A program made the translations under genes and the position numbers. DNA of 64,000 bases, taken from positions 1-64,000 of the forward strand of contig NZ_JAUYQD010000005.1 in assembly GCF_030697375.1 (NCBI RefSeq), read 5' to 3'. This stretch comes from Rhodoferax sp. Its GTDB lineage: Bacteria; Pseudomonadota; Gammaproteobacteria; Burkholderiales; Burkholderiaceae_C. The notes beneath the pieces were generated by a model that saw only the letters and a list, made by a program, of their open reading frames with translations, searched no databases and had not been told where the DNA came from. Positions within the stretch are counted from its first letter, which is position 1, and each line of letters begins with the position of its first letter. Below are positions 9,069 through 17,607 of the stretch, one piece after another.

Positions 9069-9707
9069 ATGGCCCGAGTCCTTGAGACGTCCAAAGGCCT
9101 CATTCGCCAGACGAATGAGGCCTTGATTCTTTCCGCCGCCGAGAAGGTGTTTGCACGCGCCGGTTTTGGCGGCGCCACCATGGCCGCCATGGCCGAGGCC
9201 AGCGGCCTGCCCAAGGCCAATCTGCACTACTACTTTGGCTCCAAGGATGTGTTGTACCGCGCGGTGCTGGCGCGCATTCTGAACGACTGGCTGGTACCCA
9301 CCCACGGCATCACCCGGGGCGCCGAGCCTAGAGATGCGCTGGAGCGCTACATCCGCAGCAAGATGGAGCTGTCCGCCCAGCGGCCCGACGGCTCCAAGGT
9401 CTTTGCCAACGAACTGCTGCACGGCGCACCGGTGGTCAAAGGCTTGCTGTCCCATGAGTTGCGCAAAATGGTGCAGGAAAAAGCCGCCGTGGTGCAGTCC
9501 TGGATAGACGCCGGGCGCATGGCCCCGGTGGACCCGGTGCACCTCTTCTTTTCGATCTGGGCCATGACCCAGACCTATGCCGACTTTGACGTGCAGGTGT
9601 GTGCGGTGCTGGGCCAGGAGTCCCTCCAGGAGAAGGATTACGCCCGCGCCACCGAACATGTGGTGTCATTAATTTTGAGAGGGTGTGGTTTGTATAGCCG
9701 GACGTGA
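9069..9707 (+). CDS. RutR-like TetR family regulator
   Basis: Cytoplasmic repressor of 212 aa, last gene of the importer operon (5-bp gap). The N-terminal HTH spans about residues 18-62 (ATMAAMAEASGLPKANLHYYF, then GSKDVLYRAVL). The C-terminal part follows the RutR/YcdC pattern: DALERYIRSKMELS, FANELLHGAPVV, SWIDAGRMAPVDPVHLFF and IWAMTQTYADF align with the known RutR ligand domain. RutR senses uracil and binds TTGACCAnnTGGTCAA, and such a site lies at 5369-5384 before the operon. I therefore infer autoregulation and control of pyrimidine-related uptake. Confidence 0.85.
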   Translation: MARVLETSKGLIRQTNEALILSAAEKVFARAGFGGATMAAMAEASGLPKANLHYYFGSKDVLYRAVLARILNDWLVPTHGITRGAEPRDALERYIRSKMELSAQRPDGSKVFANELLHGAPVVKGLLSHELRKMVQEKAAVVQSWIDAGRMAPVDPVHLFFSIWAMTQTYADFDVQVCAVLGQESLQEKDYARATEHVVSLILRGCGLYSRT

Positions 9708-9781
9708 TTCGGAGGGTTAAGATCGGCATTCGGGAATTTCATTTCACTGTTGTCCGTGAATCGAACCGGAGCGCGAATTCA

Positions 9782-10279
9782 ATGAAAAAATGCACCACCC
9801 TTCGACAGGCTTTGGCCTTGTTCCTGGTCTTTGGATTGCTGGCGTGTGAATCCAACCCACCCCATCCCGCAAGCGCGGCACCCGGCAAAGCCGAACTGCA
9901 GTTCGCGGACCTGCAGGGTTTCGACCGGGATTTGGCGGGCTCCTTGTCCAGCCCCTTGCCCAAGGTGGACGTGGCTTTTTACGACCGTGTTGTGCCCAGC
10001 GCACTGCCCGAACGGCTGCAAAACTGGATGGCGTCCGTGGAAGCGGGGGGTGGAACGGTGACCGTAGTGCCCCCACCGTCCAGCGTGACGCCCAAGAACC
10101 CGATGCTGATCATCAGCGCCATCAGCACCCTGTGGTCGGCCTCGAAAATGGCCAAAGAGTACGCAGCCAAGGCCCTGTTCGGCCCGGCCCATGCCTATGA
10201 TGCGCAAATCATTCTCAAACAGGATGACAAGGGGGACTCCCTGGTCGACCGCGTCGTGTTTGTCAAGCGAAAAAAATAG
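9782..10279 (+). CDS. small lipoprotein of unknown function
   Basis: Predicted lipoprotein of 165 aa starting at the ATG at 9782, with GGAG at 9768-9771. A lysine-containing start and hydrophobic stretch lead to the lipobox LLAC at about residues 19-22. The rest is soluble, with a Gly/Thr/Pro-rich middle (GGGTVTVVPPPSS) and a short hydrophobic stretch NPMLIISAIS. I do not recognise a domain. It sits 38 bp upstream of an outer-membrane barrel gene, so an envelope role alongside it is plausible. Confidence 0.6.
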   Translation: MKKCTTLRQALALFLVFGLLACESNPPHPASAAPGKAELQFADLQGFDRDLAGSLSSPLPKVDVAFYDRVVPSALPERLQNWMASVEAGGGTVTVVPPPSSVTPKNPMLIISAISTLWSASKMAKEYAAKALFGPAHAYDAQIILKQDDKGDSLVDRVVFVKRKK

Positions 10280-10317
10280 CCTTGTATCCACCGTCAAACC
10301 ATCGAAAAGGAATTGCA

Positions 10318-11442
10318 ATGAACCATCAACTCAAGACAAATCTTGCCGGGCTTGCCCTCTTGGCGGTCAGTGGGGTGGCAAGTGCATCGCCCTGCGATGA
10401 CGTTGTGACCCAATACGCGGGCTTTGTCTCATCCAGTGATACAGCCAATGCCAACCAGGCATTGTCAAACCACCCGGAATGTTTTGGCGGCGGTGCCACC
10501 ACCTCGCAGGTGCAGATCAACAGCACAACGGTTCAGCAGGTCAATGCCATTTCTTCGGCCATCGGTGCCCGTTTTGGGGACACCACGCCCAAGCAACAGG
10601 CCAGTGTGGCCACCAAAAGCATGGCGGCGGGGGGGCAAAGTGGCGCCTGGAGCGCCTGGGGCAGCCTCAACCACAATGACACCCGCCAAAGTTACCTGGG
10701 GCTGAATAGCTTCACCACCACCAATGACAATAAAATTCTGAATACCGTTCTGGGCGCCGACTATGCCCTGTCGCCCACGATGGCATGGGGGGTTTCTGCC
10801 GCGTTTGATGCGGGCACGGGCTCCGCTTTGAATGCCAATCCCGCCAATTTTGTCAACAATATGACCAGCAAGGGCTACACCATTGCGCCGTACTTTGGCA
10901 TGCAAATCAACAACGAATTGACCTTGGATGCCAGTGCCGGTCTGGGCAAAGGCGAGGTTGCCATCGCGAAGAGCGCCGACCCTCTCTCCACAAGCGGCAG
11001 CACCACAGAGTCCAGCCGCCGTTTTGCGGCTGCCAATCTGTCGTACAACCAGTGGCGCAACCAAGTGCAATGGACCGGCAAGCTGGGTTACTTGCATGCC
11101 GAGGAAGACTATGCCGACAGCAAAACGCGTGGCGTGACTGCGGTGGGTTCCGGTGCCAAGAACACGCTGGGCCAGCTGCACCTTGGTGCCCAGGCCGGTT
11201 ACTGGATGGACGGCTTCATGCCTTACGCCGGCTTGGCCTATACCGCCGACCTGTACCGCTCGACAACCCAGTTTGGCGCACCTTCCGACCCGATTGGCAA
11301 GAGCGCCGTGGTGTGGACCGTTGGTATCAACTTTTTCTCCCTGAAAAATAGCATGACTGGTGGCCTGGCCTACAGCCAGGAAGAAGGACGCACCAACCAG
11401 AAGAACAACACCCTGTTGGCCAACCTCAACTTGCGCTTCTGA
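10318..11442 (+). CDS. outer-membrane beta-barrel (autotransporter-barrel-like) protein
   Basis: Predicted outer-membrane protein of 374 aa. The ATG at 10318 follows AAGGAA. The signal peptide ends around residue 25 (SGVASASPCDD). From about residue 110 the chain alternates short amphipathic strands (SGAWSAWGSLNHNDTRQSY, WGVSAAFDAGTG, LTLDASAGLGKGEV, YTADLYRSTTQFG). It ends with LLANLNLRF, whose C-terminal phenylalanine is the usual BAM recognition residue. Two cysteines near the mature N-terminus (CDD, ECF) may pair. No passenger domain is visible. A strong terminator lies 26 bp after the stop. Confidence 0.7.
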   Translation: MNHQLKTNLAGLALLAVSGVASASPCDDVVTQYAGFVSSSDTANANQALSNHPECFGGGATTSQVQINSTTVQQVNAISSAIGARFGDTTPKQQASVATKSMAAGGQSGAWSAWGSLNHNDTRQSYLGLNSFTTTNDNKILNTVLGADYALSPTMAWGVSAAFDAGTGSALNANPANFVNNMTSKGYTIAPYFGMQINNELTLDASAGLGKGEVAIAKSADPLSTSGSTTESSRRFAAANLSYNQWRNQVQWTGKLGYLHAEEDYADSKTRGVTAVGSGAKNTLGQLHLGAQAGYWMDGFMPYAGLAYTADLYRSTTQFGAPSDPIGKSAVVWTVGINFFSLKNSMTGGLAYSQEEGRTNQKNNTLLANLNLRF

Positions 11443-11447
11443 TCCCT

Positions 11448-12281
11448 TTGCGCGGGTTACGGCTCACAGCCACGCTCTTGAGCGTGGCTTTTTTGTTGGT
11501 GGCAGGCGGTTGTGCCACACCGGACGCATTCGGCGGTTCGCGCGCCCATGCCGTGGCCTGGGCGGTGCACCATGGATTTGCGGTCGCCGAGGTTTCTTCC
11601 GAGCCAATGGGCCTGTTGGCATTGGCCCGCCAGAGCCGCCCCAGCGAGATCCTGACCGTCTATATCGAGGGCGATGGTGCGCCGTGGGTGACGCCCTGGC
11701 ATGCGCCTAGCGACCCCACACCGCTCAAACCCCTGGCCCTGGCCCTGGCAGCGGCAGACCTGGCACCGGCCGTGGCTTATCTGGGGCGGCCCTGCCAATA
11801 CCCGAAGGCCGGTGCGTTGGCGTCCTGCAACCCCGCCTGGTGGATGGAGCGCCGGTTTGCGCCCGAGGTGCTGGCGGCGTATGACCGTACGCTCACGCAA
11901 CTCAAATCCCAGTTGGGCGCGCAGCGCTTGCGGCTGGTGGGGTATTCGGGCGGCGGGGTGATTGCGGCCTTGCTGGCCGTGCAGCGACCGGATGTCGAGC
12001 GGCTGCTCACGGTGGCGGCACCACTGGCGCTGAACGACTGGACCACCTGGCACGCGCTGACGCCCTTTGCGCCCGCCAGCGACCCGTCTTGGCAGGCGGG
12101 CCCTTTTCCGCCCAGTGTGCATTGGGTGGGGCAGGGCGACACGGTGGTGCCGCCCACCATCGTGGCCCGTTTTATTGCAAAAAAAGGGGGGCAGATGGTC
12201 AGCCTGCCGGGCTATGATCACCAATGCTGTTGGGCACGGGATTGGGCCCACCTGGTCTCCAGTGTGCACCTTGCGCCGTGA
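11448..12281 (+). CDS. lipoprotein alpha/beta hydrolase
   Basis: Predicted lipoprotein of about 277 aa. There is no ATG. TTG at 11448 gives a convincing lipoprotein signal (RGLRLTATLLSVAFLLVAGGC), while GTG at 11484 would leave a very short one. The fold is alpha/beta hydrolase with nucleophile motif GYSGGG (about residues 168-173), acid in GQGDTVVP and histidine in YDHQCCW near the C-terminus, in the expected order. The substrate is unknown. The caspase operon begins 12 bp downstream, so this gene may be its first member. The start overlaps the terminator of the barrel gene, which is unusual and leaves the start uncertain. Confidence 0.65.
   Translation: MRGLRLTATLLSVAFLLVAGGCATPDAFGGSRAHAVAWAVHHGFAVAEVSSEPMGLLALARQSRPSEILTVYIEGDGAPWVTPWHAPSDPTPLKPLALALAAADLAPAVAYLGRPCQYPKAGALASCNPAWWMERRFAPEVLAAYDRTLTQLKSQLGAQRLRLVGYSGGGVIAALLAVQRPDVERLLTVAAPLALNDWTTWHALTPFAPASDPSWQAGPFPPSVHWVGQGDTVVPPTIVARFIAKKGGQMVSLPGYDHQCCWARDWAHLVSSVHLAP
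11468..11494 (+). terminator. rho-independent terminator of the barrel gene
   Basis: A perfect 9-bp stem (AGCCACGCT / AGCGTGGCT) with the loop CTTG is followed by six T. It lies inside the signal-peptide region of the following lipoprotein reading frame, so that frame must be expressed from a transcript passing through or starting near the hairpin. Confidence 0.85.
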
Positions 12282-12293
12282 AGGAAGAGTGGT

Positions 12294-13418
12294 ATGCCCC
12301 ATGGACGATTCCAAATGAAATTTGCACTTCAACGGCCCACGCTCCGGATGTGTGCCTTCCTGTTGGGCCTGTGGGCTACCGCAGCCACCGCCCAGTTGCC
12401 CATGCGCCCGCCCGCCTTCGTGGGTGGCGTGCCGGGCATGGCGCAGATGCAGTCCATCGTGCTGCAGCGCCACCAGGCCCGCACCCTGCTCTACCGCGAA
12501 GCGCTGGAGATTCTGAAGAAAAATCCGGCGGCCGCCGATGTTCCCGAGTGCCCGCAGGGCAAGCCCGCGGCGGATGCGCTGTGTATACGCGCGACAGACA
12601 CCGTGGCGGTGGCCCTGCCCGTGCAACCGCCCGCGTCGGCACCCGTGGTGCAGGTCGCGCCTGCGCCCGAAAAAATGGTGCCAGCCGTGCCAGCCGTGCC
12701 AGCCCGCAAGATCGCCGTGTTGTTTGGCAATAACGCCTACCCGGCTCCGATACCGGCCCTGGAAACCCCGATTGCCGACGTGCAGGACATCGGGCGCATT
12801 CTGCAGGAACGCTTTGGCTACGAGGTGCGCGTGCTGCCCAATGCCCGCAAAGCCGACGTCGTGAACGCGCTGAACCAGGTGGGCGCTGAAACACGGCCGG
12901 GGGACAGCGTGCTGGTGTTCTACGCCGGCCACGGCTACTTGGTGGACAGCACCCACATGGGCTACTGGATTCCGGTGGATGGGTCCACCAAAAGCCCGGC
13001 CAACTGGGTTTCCAACACCGACATCTCCAAGTTCCTGAAAAACATGGGGGCCCAGCAGGTCCTGCTGATTTCGGACAGCTGCTTTTCGGGCTCGCTGACG
13101 CGGGAGCAGAAAATCTCGACGGCGCTCAGAAGCAAGGATGCAGGGCAAATTCTGAGCAAGCGTTCGGTGCTGGTCATGTCCTCCGGTGGGGAAGAGCCGG
13201 TGTCCGACGAGGGCAAAGACGGGCACTCCATTTTTGCCTGGAGCCTGCTGCAGGCACTGGCCTCCGCAGGCACGTTGACCCCCGGCGCGGAAATGTTCAA
13301 TGTGGTCAAAAGGGAGGTTGTCAAAGGCTACGCCCAGCAACCCCAATACGGCGCGGTGTTGGCGGCGGGCCATATGGAAGGCGGGGAATACCTGTTTGAA
13401 ACCGTGGTGAAAAAATAA
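12294..13418 (+). CDS. exported caspase-family (C14) protease 1
   Basis: Metacaspase-like cysteine protease of 374 aa. The ATG at 12294 follows AAGGAAG at 12281-12287. The signal peptide ends near residue 34 (TAATAQLP), placing the enzyme in the periplasm or outside. A helical segment (MAQMQSIVLQRHQARTLLY) and a Pro/Val/Ala linker (PAVPAVPA) precede the catalytic domain at about 138-370, starting KIAVLFGNNAYP. The dyad is His213 in FYAGHGY and Cys263 in SDSCFSG. The Asp two residues before Cys is the orthocaspase feature that favours basic P1 residues in studied relatives. The OmpA-like gene follows after 25 bp. Substrate and trigger are unknown. Confidence 0.85.
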   Translation: MPHGRFQMKFALQRPTLRMCAFLLGLWATAATAQLPMRPPAFVGGVPGMAQMQSIVLQRHQARTLLYREALEILKKNPAAADVPECPQGKPAADALCIRATDTVAVALPVQPPASAPVVQVAPAPEKMVPAVPAVPARKIAVLFGNNAYPAPIPALETPIADVQDIGRILQERFGYEVRVLPNARKADVVNALNQVGAETRPGDSVLVFYAGHGYLVDSTHMGYWIPVDGSTKSPANWVSNTDISKFLKNMGAQQVLLISDSCFSGSLTREQKISTALRSKDAGQILSKRSVLVMSSGGEEPVSDEGKDGHSIFAWSLLQALASAGTLTPGAEMFNVVKREVVKGYAQQPQYGAVLAAGHMEGGEYLFETVVKK

Positions 13419-13443
13419 CATATTGATGCGACTGGAGAAACCT

Positions 13444-14025
13444 ATGCATTTCAAAATCGTGGTCTGGCTGGTGGGCGCTTGCATGGCTTGGCCGGTGGCT
13501 GCGCAAACGGAGACGCCGAGTGCCGAGCAGATGATCGAGCAGCTCAAGGCCCCCCGGACCCGTGGCCTGCGCAACCTGATCATCGAGGCGGCGCCCGCGC
13601 CCACCGACGCTCCAAGCGATACGCCAGCCGTGGCGGCTCCGGCCGCTAGCGCGGCCACCGCGCCAGCCAGCAGTGCGCCGCCCCCCCGCCCCTCGCTGTC
13701 CCTGATGATCCAGTTTGACTTCAACTCCGCCCGCGTGCGCCCCGAGAGCCGCCAGGCGCTGGCCAATCTGTCTCTGGCCCTGCAGTCGCCCGGATTGGTC
13801 GACTCCCGTTTTGCGGTGGAGGGTCACACCGACGCCCGGGGCAATGCGGCGGCCAATGTGAAGCTCAGCCAGCAGCGTGCGCAGGCCGTGCGTGCATTCC
13901 TGACCGCCCAGGGGGTGGCGCCGTCGCGCCTGGTGGCCACGGGCAAGGGGGCGACCGAGCTGGCTAACAGCTTGGAGCCTTTTGCGGCCGAAAACCGGCG
14001 CGTGCGCATCGTCAATTTGGACTGA
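13444..14025 (+). CDS. OmpA-family peptidoglycan-binding protein
   Basis: Exported protein of 193 aa. The ATG at 13444 is preceded by GGAGAAA at 13434-13440. The signal peptide ends near residue 21 (PVAAQTE). A Pro/Ala/Ser linker (about 53-80) connects to a C-terminal OmpA domain at about 86-193: LMIQFDFNSARVRPES, then VEGHTDARGNAAANVKLS, QRAQAVRAFL and ENRRVRIV. The Asp of HTDARG and the Arg of NRRVRI are the residues that hold diaminopimelate in characterised OmpA domains. There is no barrel or lipobox, so it is probably a soluble periplasmic wall-binding protein. It lies between the first caspase (25 bp) and the CHASE2 gene (6 bp). Confidence 0.85.
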   Translation: MHFKIVVWLVGACMAWPVAAQTETPSAEQMIEQLKAPRTRGLRNLIIEAAPAPTDAPSDTPAVAAPAASAATAPASSAPPPRPSLSLMIQFDFNSARVRPESRQALANLSLALQSPGLVDSRFAVEGHTDARGNAAANVKLSQQRAQAVRAFLTAQGVAPSRLVATGKGATELANSLEPFAAENRRVRIVNLD

Positions 14026-14031
14026 TGCACC

Positions 14032-15669
14032 ATGCACTTTGCGGCCCGCACCTGGGAACGGATCTCGCGTCGCATCGGCGCGCTCCCGGCCCGGCGTGTC
14101 ACCTGGGGGCTGGTGCTGCTGTTCTCGGGCTGGGTGCTGCTGGACGTCTGGGTCTTCAAGCTCACCGGGGGCGTGGCGCAGTCGAGTTATGACGCGATGG
14201 TGCGCTCGCGCCTGTGGGTGGCCGCACCGGACCCGCGCGTGGTCATCATCGATATCGATGAAGCCTCCCTGGCCCGCATGGCCCCCGAGTTTGGCCGCTG
14301 GCCCTGGCCGCGCGATACCCTGGCCACGGTGCTGGACCACCTGGAGCGCCAGCAGCCCGCCGCCGTGGTGTGGGACATGGTGTTTTCGGACGCCGACCGC
14401 CTGAGCCCGGGGGGCGACGCCGCCTTCAGCGCCGCAGCGCAGCGCAGTGCACACAGCCATTTTTCGGTGGTGCGCCTGCCCCTCGCCAATGACGCAGCCA
14501 GCCAACTCACCCAGGCCGCGTTGCCGGGTCTGTGGCTGGGGCGTGCGGGTACCCCCACCGCCGCTACCGTCGCCCTGATTCCTCCGGTGTTGCCCGGTGT
14601 CGCCAGCAGCCGCTTGGGCTTCAACAACGGGTACGTGGACGCCGATGGTGTCTTGCGCCGCTACCGTTACCAGGAGACCCTGGCGGATGGCAGCGCCATC
14701 CAGTCGCTGCCTCTGAGTGTCTTGGGTGCTATGGATTCAGGAGCGATCAACGCCTATGTGGCGAGGGCTAGTGCCGATGTTTACCCGCAGGATGAACTGG
14801 TGGCCTGGCGCAAAAGTGCGGACATCTACCCGCGCATTCCTTTTGCCGACGTCTTTGCACAGGCCGAAGGGGGCTCGCCCAAGGGCGCGGTCCCGTCCTT
14901 TGCCGGCAAGGTGGTCATCATTGGCGCCACGGCGCCCAGCCTGCATGACATTCACCCGACGCCGCTGTCGCCCCTGCACGCTGGCGTGGACGCCCTGGCC
15001 ACGGCACTGGACAACGCCCTGAACCAGCGCCATATCCGAGAGCTGCCACGCGGCCTGCAGGCCGCCCTGGCCATCGCCCTGTGTGTGGGCCTGGGGCTGT
15101 GGGTGCAGTTCGACAGTGTGGCGTCGCTGGCCCCGGCCCTGCTGGCCCTGCCTGCGACCTTGGTCGCTATCAGCTACGTGAGCCTCAACGGGCTGCCGGT
15201 GTTTGTGGACTTGAACCTGGCAGCCGGGCTGGCGCTGGTGTTTTTGGCGCTGCTGCGTGTGTGGAGCACGCTGCGCCGGGATTACTGGTGCGCGCCGCCG
15301 CCGCACACCACACAAGCGCTGGCCATCTGGCCCTGGGAGCGCAGCAAGCCTTGGTTGGAAGGCCCGTTGGACCGTTTGATTGACGCGGTAGAGCGCCATG
15401 CGCCCACCTGCCGCGTGGTGGTGTGTGATGCCAGCATCCCATGGCCGGCAACCCTGCGCTGGCCCGAACTGGCCCGTTTTGCTGCGGTGGTCGGCCCGCA
15501 CCAGGATGTGCTGGCCGCGCGCAAAGCGCTGACGCCCGCCTTGCAGCGCCTGGCCTCCCGCTGCGGCGAGCCGGTGGTGTTAGATTCCGCTACGGACCGC
15601 CGCACCTTGGCCCACGGTGTTTTAGCCGCGTGGTCCCGCTTTCAGCCCCCCGAGTTCAAGAACCCTTAA
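14032..15669 (+). CDS. CHASE2-domain membrane sensor without a recognised output domain
   Basis: Membrane protein of 545 aa. TM1 is near residues 25-45. The extracytoplasmic CHASE2 domain (about 50-335) shows DPRVVIIDIDEASLARM, GRWPWPRD, AVVWDMVFSDADR, LGFNNGYVDADGVLRRYR and VVIIGATAPSLHDI. Three further TMs lie at about 345-415. CHASE2 usually sits before a kinase, cyclase or diguanylate cyclase. Here the last ~125 residues (DYWCAPPPHTTQAL onward) match none of these to my eye. It is co-directional and tightly packed with the caspase genes (6 and 12 bp gaps), suggesting it senses an envelope cue for them. Confidence 0.8.
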   Translation: MHFAARTWERISRRIGALPARRVTWGLVLLFSGWVLLDVWVFKLTGGVAQSSYDAMVRSRLWVAAPDPRVVIIDIDEASLARMAPEFGRWPWPRDTLATVLDHLERQQPAAVVWDMVFSDADRLSPGGDAAFSAAAQRSAHSHFSVVRLPLANDAASQLTQAALPGLWLGRAGTPTAATVALIPPVLPGVASSRLGFNNGYVDADGVLRRYRYQETLADGSAIQSLPLSVLGAMDSGAINAYVARASADVYPQDELVAWRKSADIYPRIPFADVFAQAEGGSPKGAVPSFAGKVVIIGATAPSLHDIHPTPLSPLHAGVDALATALDNALNQRHIRELPRGLQAALAIALCVGLGLWVQFDSVASLAPALLALPATLVAISYVSLNGLPVFVDLNLAAGLALVFLALLRVWSTLRRDYWCAPPPHTTQALAIWPWERSKPWLEGPLDRLIDAVERHAPTCRVVVCDASIPWPATLRWPELARFAAVVGPHQDVLAARKALTPALQRLASRCGEPVVLDSATDRRTLAHGVLAAWSRFQPPEFKNP

Positions 15670-15681
15670 CAGGCCAACACC

Positions 15682-17607
15682 ATGAAGATCTCCATGAAAT
15701 TCAAACCGATGTGGGCGCTACTGGGCGTGCTGGCGGGCGTTGGCGCCCCCATGCAGGCCCACGCGCAGCAAGAGGCCACGGCCGTGCCCGGCCAAACCGT
15801 GACGGCCCTGCGCGCCACCGCGCTGCGGGCGGACAAGGTGGCCACCGCCCCGGTGCTGCAAGCGCTGGCCGCGGGCGCCTCCCTGACGCTCATGGGCGTG
15901 GAGGGCGGCTGGCTGCTGGTGGAAGCGACACCGCCCAAGGCCAAGAAGGGTGAAAAAATCACCGGTTGGGTGCGCGCCAGCACGGTGAACCTGCAGGCCG
16001 GCAATTCGGCGGTCTTCAACCTGGCCAGCGGGCGCGAGGCGGGGGGCAACACCGCCCTGACACTGGGGGTGCGCAGCCTGCCGCCGCGCGTCAACCGCCA
16101 CGCGCTCATCATCGGCATCAGCCGCTATGCCGACCCCACCACGCCGCCTCTGCCAGGCGCACGCATCGACAAGCAATCGGCCACCCAAATGGCCCAGGCC
16201 ATGCAAGTGCCGGTCAGCAACATCCAGTATTTGCAGGACGACCAGGCCACCGGCAGCAACATTCGCCAGGCGCTGCAGGAGCTGACCGACAAGGTGCAGG
16301 ACGGCGACCGGGTGTTCATCCACTATTCGGGCCACGGCACCCGCTACAACGACCCGGCTGCGGGCGGCTGCGTGGAGGCCTTGCTGGCCTATGACGGGGG
16401 CCAGAGCGGCACCATCACCAACCGCGAGATGGCCGACATGCTCAAAACCATCACCAACAAGACCGACAAACTGTTTGTGATGTACGACGCCTGCCACTCC
16501 GGCGGGCTGGTGCAGGCGGCCTCCAGCGTGCGCACGCGGGGCATCACCAATCCCAGCGACGAGGGGGTGCTGCGGCCCAAGTTCGCCAGCATCACCGAAG
16601 AATGCGGCCGACCGGTCAACGTCAAAACCCGCAACCTGGTGGTGGAGGCGGCCGCCAAGGGCGCGCTGCCGCAAGACATCATCCATGTCAGCGCCTCGCG
16701 CGACAACGAGATCAGCTTCGACGACGAACTCAAGGGCGGCCTGGCCACGCAGTACATGCGCGACTGCATGCTGCGCGACGCCAAGGACCTGGACAACTCC
16801 GGCGCCATCAGCATGGAAGAGATCAAGGTGTGCGCCCAAGAGAAGATCAACAAGCGCATGGCCAACGACGTGAACTACAAGCCCCACAACCTGGTGCTCA
16901 ACGGCAATGCGGCTTTTGTGCCCGCCTGGTTCAGCCAGGTCAGCGCCTCGGCCATGGCGGCCTCGTTGTCGGGCGCACCGGGGGCCGCGCCAGCCGGCAT
17001 TGCGGTGAAGCCGCCGAGCGCCACACCGCCACCCGTGGCGCTTGCTGCGGTGGCGCCGGTGGCTCCAGCACCGCTGACCGGAGAGCAGGCCTTGCGCCAG
17101 ATGTTCGAACAGCGCGACGCCAAACGCCGCGTGCAGGTCACGGTGGGCAAAGACAAGCTCAAAATCGGGCAGGACGCACTCGACCTGTCGGTGCAATCCG
17201 ACCGGGCGGGCTTTGTCTATGTGGCGCTGGCCGGCTCTGACAACAAGTCGGTCTACCTGCTGTTCCCCAATGACCTGGACCGGGACAACAAAATCGAGGC
17301 CGGGCAGCCGCTCTTGTTGCCCCGCCCCAGCTGGCGTGTCAAGGCCGGTGGCCCGGTGGGCACCGACAACCTGCTGGTGATGGTGGCCGACGGCCCGCGC
17401 GATTTAAGCGCCCTGGCGGCCAGCAAAGCGGGGCCTTTTGTCAGCTCGCTCAATGACGCGCAAGGCCGGGCCAAACTGGGCGCGCTCATGACCAACTCGC
17501 AGATGGGGGCCAGCCTGGCGTGCCGCATTCCCGGCTCCAGCCAGAGAAACCCCCTGTGCTCCGACGCTTACGGTGCGGCCATGGTGGCCGTGGAGGAAGT
17601 GAAATGA
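15682..17607 (+). CDS. exported caspase-family protease 2 (SH3-like, C14, EF-hand loop, DUF4384)
   Basis: Multidomain caspase-like protein of 641 aa with a signal peptide ending near residue 29 (MQAHAQQEA). An SH3-like region (about 35-100; VTALRATALRADKV, LMGVEGGWLLVE, GWVRASTVN) precedes the caspase domain (about 137-415; NRHALIIGISRYAD). The dyad is His218 in HYSGHGT and Cys271 in YDACHSGG. Residues 369-380 (DLDNSGAISMEE) fit the EF-hand calcium loop at positions 1, 3, 5, 6, 8 and 12. Several metacaspases are calcium dependent. After a Pro/Ala linker, residues about 465-610 look like DUF4384 (GFVYVALAGSDNKSVYLLFP). The stop overlaps the next ATG. Confidence 0.87.
   Translation: MKISMKFKPMWALLGVLAGVGAPMQAHAQQEATAVPGQTVTALRATALRADKVATAPVLQALAAGASLTLMGVEGGWLLVEATPPKAKKGEKITGWVRASTVNLQAGNSAVFNLASGREAGGNTALTLGVRSLPPRVNRHALIIGISRYADPTTPPLPGARIDKQSATQMAQAMQVPVSNIQYLQDDQATGSNIRQALQELTDKVQDGDRVFIHYSGHGTRYNDPAAGGCVEALLAYDGGQSGTITNREMADMLKTITNKTDKLFVMYDACHSGGLVQAASSVRTRGITNPSDEGVLRPKFASITEECGRPVNVKTRNLVVEAAAKGALPQDIIHVSASRDNEISFDDELKGGLATQYMRDCMLRDAKDLDNSGAISMEEIKVCAQEKINKRMANDVNYKPHNLVLNGNAAFVPAWFSQVSASAMAASLSGAPGAAPAGIAVKPPSATPPPVALAAVAPVAPAPLTGEQALRQMFEQRDAKRRVQVTVGKDKLKIGQDALDLSVQSDRAGFVYVALAGSDNKSVYLLFPNDLDRDNKIEAGQPLLLPRPSWRVKAGGPVGTDNLLVMVADGPRDLSALAASKAGPFVSSLNDAQGRAKLGALMTNSQMGASLACRIPGSSQRNPLCSDAYGAAMVAVEEVK

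Noticed and set aside
11457..13766. 769-codon minus-strand frame opposite the hydrolase and caspase 1
   Set aside because: It spans the complements of several well-supported genes and has no recognisable motif.
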